Shown piece by piece: positions 1-8,135 of a stretch of 64,000 nucleotides of DNA; positions within the stretch are counted from its first letter, which is position 1; each line of letters starts with the position of its first letter. Origin of the DNA: Verrucomicrobiota bacterium (GTDB taxonomy: Bacteria; Verrucomicrobiota; Verrucomicrobiia; Limisphaerales; J093); NCBI GenBank assembly GCA_029556615.1, contig JAKQDD010000055.1, positions 1 through 64,000 of the forward strand, in the 5' to 3' direction. The notes under the pieces were generated by a model, which saw only the letters and a list, made by a program, of their open reading frames with translations, was not told where the DNA came from and did not search any database. Both the position numbers and the translations under genes were made by a program.

Positions 1-348
1 GCGAACTTCGCCGGATGATGAACCGATGAAGCCACGATGAGCGGGGCTGCAAGGCGCATTGCGGGTGCCGGCCGACTATGAACCTGGCACTCTGTTCAAT
101 CCGCATCTTCGCTTGGTGCTGTGTCTCGAACGTCCGCCAGCCGTTGCTCCTGGCGAGGGGCCGCCTCAGACCGATGCCGCATCCAGTCCAGCGGAACGGT
201 GCCGCAAACAAGGTGACAGACTCATAGTCTCCCGATTCTCTCCACTACACCGTCAGTGATGTGGCTTGGCCCACGCCATCCTCACGGGCCGATGCTCAAA
301 CTATCGCCCTCCCGACGCGGGCTGATTCCATCCCCCCGTCCAGAAAAA

Positions 349-366
349 GCGGCAGGGGGCTGCCGC
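349..366. repeat. Short perfect palindrome, REP-like
   Basis: GCGGCAG (349-355) and CTGCCGC (360-366) form a perfect 7-bp stem around a GGGG loop. It sits between non-coding sequences and has no T-tract, so a terminator is unlikely. A REP-type palindrome mobilised by a RAYT transposase is possible, since this window carries an intact RAYT gene, but that link is an inference. Confidence 0.5.
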
Positions 367-426
367 ACTCCAAGAACTGGCGTCCGCGCCGACCGCCTTT
401 CGTCCCGCGCGATAGCGTCGTGGGGT

Positions 427-453
427 GCGGTGCCGCGCCTCAAGCGGCACCGC
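427..453. repeat. 10-bp perfect inverted repeat, REP-like hairpin
   Basis: GCGGTGCCGC (427-436) is followed after seven bases by its exact reverse complement GCGGCACCGC (444-453). The hairpin is very stable and has no T-run after it. Together with the palindrome at 349 it suggests a REP-like cluster in this intergenic region. Confidence 0.55.
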
Positions 454-645
454 TTTCCAGGGGGCCCAGCCCCGGAGGACCCCACCGCCTTGGGCCTTGG
501 CCCAAACGGCCTGCCCCGAGCGCCGTCGAGGGCCGGGCGTTGGGGGATCGAATCGAGCCTGCGCAACCCCGGGGACTTCGATTGCGGCGCAGGTGCATGG
601 CCCGGAGTCTGCGCTGATCCAGGCTTGCTGAGCACCAGCCTACAT

Positions 646-728
646 TAGCGAGGCGCGGAGGCAGGGGGCCCCGCTGCCCCACGGTTTTTGGGACTGCATG
701 TTTCATCGGTCTGAGGCGCGCCTCGCTA
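646..728. repeat. 83-bp unit bounded by 12-bp perfect inverted repeats
   Basis: TAGCGAGGCGCG at 646-657 recurs as its exact reverse complement CGCGCCTCGCTA at 717-728. The interior holds a further GGCAG...CTGCC stem around a GGGGCCCC core. The size and terminal symmetry resemble a miniature inverted-repeat element. No target-site duplication is evident, so this may only be a large stem-loop. Confidence 0.4.
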
Positions 729-829
729 GGAGGTTGAGCCCCAAGGGACGCTTACGAGCGGATTTGGGCCCATCAATCCGCCTTTACGCCGTTGCCGGCC
801 GCTGGCATAAACCCCTTCACCATAGGCTT

Positions 830-3418
830 ATGCCCATCCACTCGCTCGCCCAACACCTGACGATCCTGCTCAGCCTCTGCCTCCCCTTGCTCGCCGAGCC
901 CGCCGACACGGCGGCCCCGCCACCACCCATCTTCCCCGGAGTGCAGCCGGACGGCTCCGTGCTCCTGCCCAACCAATGGTCCCTCCGCCCCGCGGGCCGA
1001 CACCTGGCCCTGGGCGATTTCCCCGTCAACATCGCCCTTCACCCGGACGGTCGATTCGCTGCCATCCTCCACTGCGGCCACGGCGACCACGAGATCATCG
1101 TCGTCGATCTCCGCTCGAACCGGATCATCAGCCGGACCCACCTGGACGAGGCCTTCTACGGCATCGCCTTCGCCCCGGACGGCGCCACGCTCTACTCCAG
1201 CGGCTGCGGCGATGAAGTGGTCCATCGGTTTGCGTTCAAGAACGGACACCTCACCGACGCCGCCCAGCTCCGAGTCCGCCCGGCCAGGGAACGCGGCATC
1301 CCCGGCGGCCTCGCCCTCGATCCGAAACGCCAGACTCTCTGGGTCGCCAACGTCTGGGGTCATTCCCTCTCCTGCATCGATCTCGAAGGCGCACGACCCG
1401 TCTTCCACTTTCCCCTCACCGATGCCCTCCGAAGCACCACCAACCTCGTCGTCCCCCCCGCCGACCCCGACCTCGCCGCCGCCACCAAGCGCGACGAAGC
1501 GAAGCAGGATCCCTCGCGACCCACCGACCCCTACCCCTACGCCTGCGTCGTCGACCCCCACCGCGACCGCCTCTACGCCAGTCTCTGGGGAAAGGCCCAG
1601 GTGGCCGTCGTCGACATCGAGAGCCGCCAACTGCTAGCTCTCTGGTCCACCGAGGAACATCCCAACGAGATGATCCTCGCTCCCTCCGGCAAGACCCTCT
1701 ACGTCGCCAACGCCAACCGCAACACCGTCAGCGCCATCGACCCCGATACCGGCCGCGCCCGCGAAACCCTCGTCGCCGCCCTCTACCCCGCCGCGCCGCC
1801 CGGATCCACCCCCAACAGCCTCGCCCTCACCCCGGATGAAACGCTGCTGTTCGTCGCCAATGCCTGCAATAACAACGTCGCCGTGTTCGATGTCTCACGC
1901 CCCGGCGAAAGCCGCTCCCTCGGTTTCATCCCCGTGGGCTGGTACCCGACTTCGGTGCGCGTCACCCCGGACGGACGCCAGCTCGTGGTCGCCAACGGCA
2001 AGGGCCTGGTCTCCCGCTCGAATCGGCACGGGCCCCAACCCGGCCGCGCCGAAATGCCCGCGACCATCCGCGAGTACATCGGCGGCCTCATGCGCGGCAC
2101 TCTAAGCACGATCACCCTCCCCGCACCCGCCCAACGCGACCGCCAGCTCCGTGCCTGGACCGAGCAGGCCTACCGCTGCAGCCCCCTTCAACAGAACGCC
2201 GCCGCACCCCCGCCGCCCTCCCCCGATAACCCAATCCCCGCTCGCCCCGGTGACCCCAGCCCCATCCGCTACTGCCTCTATATCCTCAAAGAAAACCGCA
2301 CCTACGACCAAGTGCTCGGCGACCTCCCCCAGGGCAACGGCGATCCCGCCCTCTGCCTCTTCCCGGAAACCGTCACCCCCAACCACCACGCCCTCGCCCG
2401 CGAGTTCGTCCTGCTCGACAATTTCTATGTCGAAAGCGAGGTCAGCGCCGATGGCCACGAGTGGAGCATGGGCGCCTACGCGACGGATTACGTCGAGAAA
2501 ACCTGGCCCCTCAGCTACGGCCACAACAAATCAGGCAAGTTCAGCTACCCGAGCGAAGGCAAGTTCCGCATCGCCTGGCCCGCCGGCGGCTATCTCTGGG
2601 ACCGCGCCCGGGAAGCCGGTATCACCTACCGATCCTATGGCGAGTTCGTCGATAACGGCGCCACCTCCGCCGACCCCGCCACCACCAAAATCCCCGCCCT
2701 GATCGGCCACATCGACCCCGGCTTCCGCGGCTGGGACATGGACTACCTCGACCAGGGCCGCACCGACCGGTTCCTGGCCGAGCTCCATCGCTTCGAAGCA
2801 GCCGGTGACATGCCCCAACTCCAAATCCTCCGTTTGCCCAACGACCATACCTACGGCACCTCCGCCGGCAAACGCACCCCCCGCGCCATGGTCGCCGATA
2901 ACGACCTCGCCCTCGGCCGCCTCATCGAGGGACTCAGCCGCTCGAAGTTCTGGCCCCAAACCGCCGTCTTCGTCGTCGAGGACGATGCCCAAAACGGACC
3001 CGATCACGTCGACGCCCACCGCACCGTCGCCTTCGTCCTCAGCCCCTACACCCGCCGCGGCGCCGTCGATTCCACCGTCTACTCGACCTGCAGCATGCTG
3101 CGCACCATCGAGCTCATCCTCGGCCTCAAACCCATGAGCCAATTCGACGCCGCCGCACGCCCCATGTACAACGCCTTCCATGCCCGGCCCGATCCCACCC
3201 CCTACCAGGCTCGACCCGCCAACGTCGACCTCGACGAACGTAATACCGCCCTCGCCTGGGGCGCCCAGGAGTCCAGCCAAATGGACTTCACCCGCGAAGA
3301 CGCCGCCGATGACCTCCGCCTCAACGAGGTCGTCTGGCGATCCGTCCGCGGCCCCAACCACCCCATGCCCCCGCCCGTCCGCGCCGCGTTCGTCCGCGCC
3401 ACCAACGACGAGGATTAA
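830..3418 (+). CDS. YncE-type beta-propeller / phosphoesterase (alkaline-phosphatase superfamily) fusion protein
   Basis: 862 aa, probably exported. The chosen ATG at 830 gives a hydrophobic N-terminus (LTILLSLCLPLLAEPA) like a signal peptide; an earlier in-frame ATG at 698 would add 44 unlikely residues. Residues of about 70-440 form a YVTN/YncE-like propeller with recurring blades such as IALHPDGRFAAI, LALTPDETLLFVANA and VRVTPDGRQLVVAN. From about residue 480 a phosphoesterase-family domain follows (YCLYILKENRTYDQVLGD, then VLLDNFYVESEVSADGHEW and FVVEDDAQNGPDHVDAHR), whose Asp/His/Glu residues are the expected metal ligands. This two-domain order is a known bacterial family; substrate unknown. 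It ends 19 bases before the next gene's probable start. Confidence 0.88.
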   Translation: MPIHSLAQHLTILLSLCLPLLAEPADTAAPPPPIFPGVQPDGSVLLPNQWSLRPAGRHLALGDFPVNIALHPDGRFAAILHCGHGDHEIIVVDLRSNRIISRTHLDEAFYGIAFAPDGATLYSSGCGDEVVHRFAFKNGHLTDAAQLRVRPARERGIPGGLALDPKRQTLWVANVWGHSLSCIDLEGARPVFHFPLTDALRSTTNLVVPPADPDLAAATKRDEAKQDPSRPTDPYPYACVVDPHRDRLYASLWGKAQVAVVDIESRQLLALWSTEEHPNEMILAPSGKTLYVANANRNTVSAIDPDTGRARETLVAALYPAAPPGSTPNSLALTPDETLLFVANACNNNVAVFDVSRPGESRSLGFIPVGWYPTSVRVTPDGRQLVVANGKGLVSRSNRHGPQPGRAEMPATIREYIGGLMRGTLSTITLPAPAQRDRQLRAWTEQAYRCSPLQQNAAAPPPPSPDNPIPARPGDPSPIRYCLYILKENRTYDQVLGDLPQGNGDPALCLFPETVTPNHHALAREFVLLDNFYVESEVSADGHEWSMGAYATDYVEKTWPLSYGHNKSGKFSYPSEGKFRIAWPAGGYLWDRAREAGITYRSYGEFVDNGATSADPATTKIPALIGHIDPGFRGWDMDYLDQGRTDRFLAELHRFEAAGDMPQLQILRLPNDHTYGTSAGKRTPRAMVADNDLALGRLIEGLSRSKFWPQTAVFVVEDDAQNGPDHVDAHRTVAFVLSPYTRRGAVDSTVYSTCSMLRTIELILGLKPMSQFDAAARPMYNAFHARPDPTPYQARPANVDLDERNTALAWGAQESSQMDFTREDAADDLRLNEVVWRSVRGPNHPMPPPVRAAFVRATNDED

Positions 3419-3437
3419 GCGGCCGCCACGGGATTCC

Positions 3438-4043
3438 TTGACAGCCCTTCAACCCGTGGAACGTACCCTGCAGCGCCTGCTCGAATCGGTGCGCCAATGC
3501 GCCGCCTGCGCTCCCCGCCTCCCGTTCCCCCCGCGCCCGGTCCTCCGCGTCTCGGCTACCGCCCGATTGCTCATCGTCGGTCAGGCCCCCGGCCGGCGAG
3601 TCCATGAAACCGGCATCCCATGGAACGATCCCTCCGGCGACCGACTCCGCGCATGGCTGCACCTCGATCGCGCAACGTTCTACGACACCGCCCGCATCGC
3701 CATCGTCCCCACCGGCCTCTGCTACCCAGGATCCGGAGCTCGCGGCGACCTCCCCCCGCGACCCGAATGCGCCCCCCTCTGGCACCCGCCCCTCCTCAAG
3801 AGCATGCCCCGGCTCCGGCTGATCCTCCTCGTCGGTACCCATGCCCAGGCCTATTACCTCGGCTCCCGACGCAAACCCACCCTCGCCGACACCGTTCAAG
3901 CCTTCGCCGACTACTTGCCCCGCTTCTTCCCCCTGCCCCACCCCAGCCCCCGAAACCATCGCTGGTTCCAAACCCACCCCTGGCTCGAAACCACCGTCCT
4001 CCCCGCCGCCCGTACCCTCGTCCACAACGTGCTGGCGCTGTGA
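3438..4043 (+). CDS. Uracil-DNA glycosylase family protein
   Basis: About 201 aa. Recognised by the family core LIVGQAPGRRVHETGIPW followed by NDPSGDRLR (from about residue 45), a Cys pair near the N-terminus (QCAACAP), and the later segments ECAPLWHPPLL and FPLPHPSPRN. The last supplies the His-Pro-Ser motif typical of the UDG fold. The likely role is excision of uracil or related damage from DNA, or an undefined activity of this subgroup. There is no ATG at a sensible place: TTG at 3438 is used here and GTG at 3456 is an equal alternative. The frame is open further upstream only because it overlaps the preceding gene. It probably belongs to the same transcript as that gene. Confidence 0.8.
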   Translation: MTALQPVERTLQRLLESVRQCAACAPRLPFPPRPVLRVSATARLLIVGQAPGRRVHETGIPWNDPSGDRLRAWLHLDRATFYDTARIAIVPTGLCYPGSGARGDLPPRPECAPLWHPPLLKSMPRLRLILLVGTHAQAYYLGSRRKPTLADTVQAFADYLPRFFPLPHPSPRNHRWFQTHPWLETTVLPAARTLVHNVLAL

Positions 4044-4083
4044 ACGCCAGACACCACCGTTTTCAAACTGCCGCTTTTAAAAC

Positions 4084-4268
4084 TTGATCGAGGATTCGCA
4101 CCTTCCTAACCTCCAAAACAACTGCAAAACGCCGACCTAACCCGGCGTTGCACCATCGCCAAACTGGCCCGAGCGGGCTGGTTTCCTGTGAATCCGAAGG
4201 TGGTTCCGATCGAACAAGTTGAAATGCTCGACCTCGAGAACGAGGCCGACAGCGAAAGACGATCCCGC
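4084..4268 (+). promoter_or_regulatory. Promoter plus leader, copy A (related to 5199-5385)
   Basis: A TTGATC -35 box (4084-4089), a 17-base spacer and a TAACCT -10 box (4107-4112) are followed by a leader hairpin AACGCCG/CGGCGTT (4128-4134 / 4143-4149). The spacer contains TTCGCACCT, as in copy B. From 4163 to 4240 the leader aligns without gaps to 5283-5360, with about two thirds of bases identical by hand count. The alignment continues to where copy B has its ribosome binding site, but here no ATG follows. The nearest gene starts at 4369. Confidence 0.5.
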
Positions 4269-4368
4269 AGCCAACCGTGCTGCCGCCCGGTGTTCTCGGC
4301 GGACTGTTCCTGATCATCCGTTGCGGCCGGCGCCAATGCCGCCTTTGAATCCCCTCCCCTCCTTGACC

Positions 4369-5067
4369 ATGAACACAGCCTTCACTCGCAGACAATTCAT
4401 GGCCGCCGGCGCCGCTGCGCTCGCCGCCAGCACCACCACCGCGGCAGCAGAAAAGCCGGCAACCCCACCGCTGAAGATCATCGGCCTTGCCTGCAGTATG
4501 CGCCCGGGCAAAACCACCGCCGTCGGCGTCCAAGCCGCCCTCGCCGGCGCCAAGGCGGTCAGTCCCCAAATCCAAATCGAATTCCTCGACCTCGGAGGCC
4601 TGGACCTCTGGTCCGCGGCCCTGGGACGACGGAACCACGACGGCTCGCCCGTCAAGGACGACTTCGAACCGATCCTGCCCAAGCTCAAGGATCCCCAACT
4701 CGCCGGCCTGATCATCGGCTCGCCTGCCTACTACCGGACGCTGAGCGCCCAGTGCAAACTGTTCCTGGAACGATGCGCGGTCTTGCGCGAACCCAAGCTG
4801 CTGCTGGCGGACAAGGTGGTCGGCGTGCTGGCCGTCGGCGGTTACCGCAACGGCGGCCAGGAAATGGTGATCGAACAGATCCAGGCGGTGATGCTGTGTC
4901 ACGAGGCCATCATCGTCGGAGGCAAACCCCGCGCGCACCAGGGCGCCACGCTGTGGAACGCCGCCGACGATGACGTCACCCGCGACACGCTCGGCATGGA
5001 AAGCGCCGCCAAACTCGGTGCCCGCGTCGCCGACGCCGTCCTTAAACTCGCGGCGGCAACCCGGTGA
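4369..5067 (+). CDS. Tat-exported flavodoxin-fold / NADPH-dependent FMN reductase-like protein
   Basis: 232 aa. The start at 4369 exposes a twin-arginine signal (TRRQFMAAGAAALAAS, residues 6-21) followed by an Ala-rich cleavage region, so the folded and probably FMN-loaded protein is exported. The mature part begins LKIIGLACSMRPGKTTAVG, the phosphate-binding loop expected in FMN_red/flavodoxin-like proteins. It continues with IIGSPAYYRTLSAQCKLFLER, the usual active-site region, and GVLAVGGYRNGGQEM. The physiological electron partner is not evident. A 35-base stretch inside the gene (4589-4623) recurs downstream at 6197-6231. Confidence 0.78.
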   Translation: MNTAFTRRQFMAAGAAALAASTTTAAAEKPATPPLKIIGLACSMRPGKTTAVGVQAALAGAKAVSPQIQIEFLDLGGLDLWSAALGRRNHDGSPVKDDFEPILPKLKDPQLAGLIIGSPAYYRTLSAQCKLFLERCAVLREPKLLLADKVVGVLAVGGYRNGGQEMVIEQIQAVMLCHEAIIVGGKPRAHQGATLWNAADDDVTRDTLGMESAAKLGARVADAVLKLAAATR

Positions 5068-5085
5068 CTCGCGCGCGCCTGCATA

Positions 5086-5115
5086 TATAATTCAGATGTG
5101 ACCCTTCTCGTCATG
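5086..5115. repeat. RAYT element end fragment
   Basis: TATAAT (5086-5091) is followed by CAGATGTGACCC (5093-5104) and a CGTC.TGTT tail. The same order is seen at the right end of the intact RAYT element (15973-16004). No transposase sequence accompanies it, so it is a solo end or a degraded miniature element. Confidence 0.5.
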
Positions 5116-5198
5116 TTGCAGTCCGCAAATGCGGGCACGCTCGCGGCAAGGAGTTCTTGGCGCAGGCCAAATTCGGCACCCTGCCTTGCGCTTCAGAC

Positions 5199-5385
5199 TT
5201 GACCAGCGGTTCGCACCTGCCTAGTCTCCACCGTAATCACACAACGCGAAGCCGAACCGGCGTCGCGTTGAATCATTGCGAAATTGGTTGGAGAGTGGTG
5301 GTTCCGTGCGGGCCCGTCGGCGAGTCCGAGGGGACAAGTTGGAATACTCGGCTTTGAGAAGAATGCAGACAGTGATGGAGGATCT
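5199..5385 (+). promoter_or_regulatory. Promoter and structured 5' leader of the PEP-CTERM gene, copy B
   Basis: TTGACC (5199-5204), a 17-base spacer containing TTCGCACCT, and TAGTCT (5222-5227) make a sigma-70-like promoter. The predicted leader of about 155 bases carries a hairpin: AACGCGA (5243-5249) pairs with TCGCGTT (5263-5269) and GCCG (5251-5254) with CGGC (5258-5261), one mismatch apart. A strong GGAGG ribosome binding site (5377-5381) precedes the ATG at 5386. The whole unit has a diverged copy at 4084. Whether the leader is regulatory RNA or just shared promoter DNA cannot be decided here. Confidence 0.55.
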
Positions 5386-6189
5386 ATGAAGCGATGTGCT
5401 CGACAGTGGACGTTGCGTGTTGCTGCACTCACGGCTCTCGTATGGGTGCAGGGCACTCTGGGCGCCGATTGGGCATCGACGATCATCAGCGCTAATCCGC
5501 TGAACTGGTTTCGGTTTGACGATCTCTCCGGCACGGTGGCCCAGGACGAAGGATCGGCGAACATGGATGGGACTTACGTCGGCAGCGTGGGTTTGGGACA
5601 ACCGGGGCTCGTGGGATACGCGGTGGCCTTTGATGCCGGCAGCCACGTGTTCCTGGGCCAGCCGAACGTGCCGACGGACTGGACCCTGGAGACCATTTTC
5701 AAAGCCGACACCGTGACCGGAGGCGTCTCCATGGGATTGGTCGGGACGGACTTCGCGGCGGCCTCGGACCGTATGGCACTCAAAGCTGAACAGTGGAATT
5801 CAACCGGCCAGATGGGGTACACGCGTTTTAGCGTGGTCGACGTGACATTCGCAGATTCCCAGGCAGCCACACCGGCCGACTTTGCCCATGTCGTCTTCGT
5901 GGGGCAAAACTCCGGCGTCAGCCTCTACGTCAATGGTTCGCTTGCGGAGAGCGCCACAACAAGCACGCCCTTGGCACGTTGGGCGATCGGCGCGGGCGCC
6001 ATTCGCGCCGATGGGACGCCCGTTGACCCCTTGACGGGCATGATCGATGAACTGGTGATCTACAACCGGGCGCTTTCCCCTGAGGAAATCTCGGCCCATT
6101 ACTACAGCACGATCCCGGAGCCAACTGTCGTGTCCCTGGGCGTTCTCGGCGGCCTGCTCCTGCTTACCCGCTGCCGCCGGCGCCCTTGA
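5386..6189 (+). CDS. LamG-domain protein with PEP-CTERM sorting signal
   Basis: 267 aa with a signal peptide (residues 1-26, MKRCARQW then a hydrophobic run ending GTLGA) and a laminin-G/concanavalin-like jelly roll. The lectin-fold landmarks are LNWFRFDD, GYAVAFDAGSHVFLG, WTLETIFKAD, FAHVVFVG, VSLYVNGSLAES and GMIDELVIYNRALSPEEI. The C-terminus is IPEPTVVSLGVLGGLLLL then TRCRRR: a PEP motif, a membrane segment and an Arg-rich tail. In known systems this is processed by an exosortase, usually in exopolysaccharide-producing bacteria; no exosortase gene is in the window. The start is fixed by GGAGG five bases upstream. Confidence 0.85.
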   Translation: MKRCARQWTLRVAALTALVWVQGTLGADWASTIISANPLNWFRFDDLSGTVAQDEGSANMDGTYVGSVGLGQPGLVGYAVAFDAGSHVFLGQPNVPTDWTLETIFKADTVTGGVSMGLVGTDFAAASDRMALKAEQWNSTGQMGYTRFSVVDVTFADSQAATPADFAHVVFVGQNSGVSLYVNGSLAESATTSTPLARWAIGAGAIRADGTPVDPLTGMIDELVIYNRALSPEEISAHYYSTIPEPTVVSLGVLGGLLLLTRCRRRP

Positions 6190-6196
6190 GGTAGCA

Positions 6197-6231
6197 ACCT
6201 CGGAGGCCTGGACCTCTGGTCCGCAGCCCTG
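6197..6231 (+). repeat. 35-bp copy of an internal piece of the flavoprotein gene
   Basis: These 35 bases match 4589-4623 of the flavoprotein gene with a single G-to-A change. They lie eight bases past the stop of the PEP-CTERM gene and belong to no open frame of their own. The near-identity suggests a recent duplication or a rearrangement scar. Confidence 0.7.
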
Positions 6232-6248
6232 CTCAGGATCCGCCGATC

Positions 6249-6277
6249 TTGTCAGAGTGCGGACGCCGAGCTAGAGT
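6249..6277 (+). promoter_or_regulatory. Candidate sigma-70-like promoter for the histidine kinase gene
   Basis: TTGTCA (6249-6254) and TAGAGT (6272-6277) are separated by 17 bases and lie about 100 bases upstream of the kinase ATG. The assignment rests on spacing and partial consensus only. Confidence 0.4.
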
Positions 6278-6379
6278 CGCCAGCATGCCCCACGAGGGAA
6301 GGCTCGGCGCATGCGCGGTCGTTTCCCAACACGCCGCTCGCTCCTCGGCCATCGTGGCGCCAGCAAAGAACGTGAGACT

Positions 6380-8095
6380 ATGCCCCCCAAGACCTCGATG
6401 ACTCCTTTGCGCGTCCTCGTTGTTGATGACGATCCCACGGCAGCCATCGAGTTGAGCCGGGTCCTCCGACCGGTCACCCCTGGCGGGATCGAGTTCGACG
6501 TGGACACCGTCCGGAGCGCGGCTGAAGCACTCCCCCAGGTGCAAGCCGCCGCCCGATTCGAGCGACCGTTCTCGCTGGCTTTCGTCGCCCTGAACAGAGC
6601 CCAAGGCTGGGATCCAGTCGCCGTGGCGCGCCAGCTGGCCGCGCCAGACCTCGAGTTGCAGGTGCTCCTCGGCAGCGACGCTCTGGACGAACCGTCCCGA
6701 ACGGACCTGCTCGCCCTGGGCGAAGCAGGCAATCTGCTGCTGATCGAGACGCCGCCTGACGCCATGCGGGTCCGACTCCTGGCGCAGGCCCTGGCGGAGA
6801 AAGCGCGCCTCCATCGCGAGGTCCGACGGCTCGCCGCCTCCGCACCGGCGCCGACCGCCGCTCGACAGCAACAGGAACGATTGGAGGCCATGGGACACTT
6901 CGCCGCATTCCTGTCCCACGACATGAATAACCTGCTCACGGTGATCCAGGGGCGGGCCAGCCTCGCGCTCAACCACCAGCCGCCCGATTCCCCAGGCCAC
7001 CGCGCCGTGGCGGCCATTCTCAAGGCGGCAGAACGAGCCTCGAACCTCACGCGCAACCTGCTGCTGTTCAGCGGCAACCAGGTCCTCAAACGCCGGCCGG
7101 TGAGGTTCCAGGATCTCCTCCGCTCCGTCGAGAAGGCCACGCAGGGCACCTCGCCGGACAACATCGACCTGCGCGTCACGTCGCCGCTCGTCCTCCCCTC
7201 GATCCAGGGAGACCCCGTGCTGCTCCACCAGTTGCTGACATGCCTCATCACCAATGCGCGTGAAGCCATGCCCGACGGCGGCCAATTGGTGCTCACCGCC
7301 GAAGCCGTCGACCTCGACGAAGCCGCCCTACGCCCGTGGCCGGATCGGCGCCCGGGCCGGTACCTTCGAGTGCGCCTCCTGGACACGGGCCGGGGCATCC
7401 GCGCCCAGGACCTGCCGTTCGTCTTCGACCCGTTCTACACAACCAAGGACGTCGGCCACGGATCGGGCTTCGGCCTCGCCCTGGCCTACGGCATCATGAA
7501 ACTCCACCGGGGATGGATCGATCTCGAGAGCACCATCGGCAAGGGCACCCAGATCATGATCTGCTTCCCGGTGGCAGATCAGGATCCCGCCCCGGAACCA
7601 GCCGCTCCTGTTGCCGTTCCCGAATCGGCAACTCCCCAGGCCACTATCCTCGTCGTCGATGACGACCCCGCCGTGTCCGCGTTCCTATCCGAGGTCCTCC
7701 GAAGCCACGGATACACCGTGCTGACCGCCGCAACCGGCGAGGAGGCCATGACCCTCGCAGCCCAGCGCTCAGAACCACTCGACCTCCTGCTCACCGACAT
7801 GGTGATGCCAGGCGGCATGACAGGGGCGGACGTCGCCAGACATCTGGTCGGCCGAAACCCAAAATTGCGGGTGATCTTCACCAGCGGCTACCTCTCAGCA
7901 GGCAACTCCCCCCAGACCGCATCCCTCCAGGGCTTCAGCTTCCTGCCCAAGCCCTATGAACCCGACTACCTGCTCCAGACCGTCGGCGCCGCCCTTGCCC
8001 CAAAGAGCCAGCCCGGCGCCCCTCAACCCCCCGCCACACCCGAGCCAACGCCGCCAACGACGCCAGCCGCCCCAGGCACGCAACCTGTGAGGTGA
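6380..8095 (+). CDS. Hybrid sensor histidine kinase / response regulator
   Basis: 571 aa from the ATG at 6380, which has GTGAGA just upstream; an earlier in-frame ATG at 6311 looks non-coding. Order: an N-terminal receiver-like domain beginning LRVLVVDDDP, where the expected phospho-Asp segment reads FVALNRAQGW and lacks Asp; the dimerisation/phospho-acceptor helix with His180 in FLSHDMNNLLT; an HATPase domain with N box (ITNAREAMPDGG), G1 (LDTGRGI), F box (PFVFDPFYTTKD) and G2 (GSGFGLAL); then a complete receiver with Asp473 in LLTDMVMPG and the Lys of LPKPYE. There are no membrane segments, so the protein is cytosolic. It precedes the GspE-type gene by 40 bases. Confidence 0.88.
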   Translation: MPPKTSMTPLRVLVVDDDPTAAIELSRVLRPVTPGGIEFDVDTVRSAAEALPQVQAAARFERPFSLAFVALNRAQGWDPVAVARQLAAPDLELQVLLGSDALDEPSRTDLLALGEAGNLLLIETPPDAMRVRLLAQALAEKARLHREVRRLAASAPAPTAARQQQERLEAMGHFAAFLSHDMNNLLTVIQGRASLALNHQPPDSPGHRAVAAILKAAERASNLTRNLLLFSGNQVLKRRPVRFQDLLRSVEKATQGTSPDNIDLRVTSPLVLPSIQGDPVLLHQLLTCLITNAREAMPDGGQLVLTAEAVDLDEAALRPWPDRRPGRYLRVRLLDTGRGIRAQDLPFVFDPFYTTKDVGHGSGFGLALAYGIMKLHRGWIDLESTIGKGTQIMICFPVADQDPAPEPAAPVAVPESATPQATILVVDDDPAVSAFLSEVLRSHGYTVLTAATGEEAMTLAAQRSEPLDLLLTDMVMPGGMTGADVARHLVGRNPKLRVIFTSGYLSAGNSPQTASLQGFSFLPKPYEPDYLLQTVGAALAPKSQPGAPQPPATPEPTPPTTPAAPGTQPVR

Positions 8096-8135
8096 CACCC
8101 TTCGCGCCCGACTCCCATCCCCGCGGCAAAAAGGT

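Larger units (their letters stand above)
1..829. other. Intergenic stretch without a recognisable gene
   Basis: No reading frame here resembles a known protein. The open frames on both strands are short, overlap each other and look like by-products of high GC. The stretch is structured: two perfect palindromes (349-366 and 427-453) and an inverted-repeat unit (646-728), annotated separately. The frame of the following gene can be extended back to 698, but that extension runs through the inverted repeat and lacks a signal-peptide-like start, so it is treated as non-coding. Confidence 0.6.

Noticed and set aside
59-706. Several overlapping frames of 66-130 codons before the first gene
   Set aside because: They overlap on both strands, have low-complexity Arg/Pro/Gly-rich translations and cross the palindromes; none resembles a protein family.
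3180-3437. Upstream extension of the uracil-DNA glycosylase-like gene
   Set aside because: It overlaps the end of the phosphoesterase gene in another frame and is Pro/Ser/Thr-rich without family similarity.
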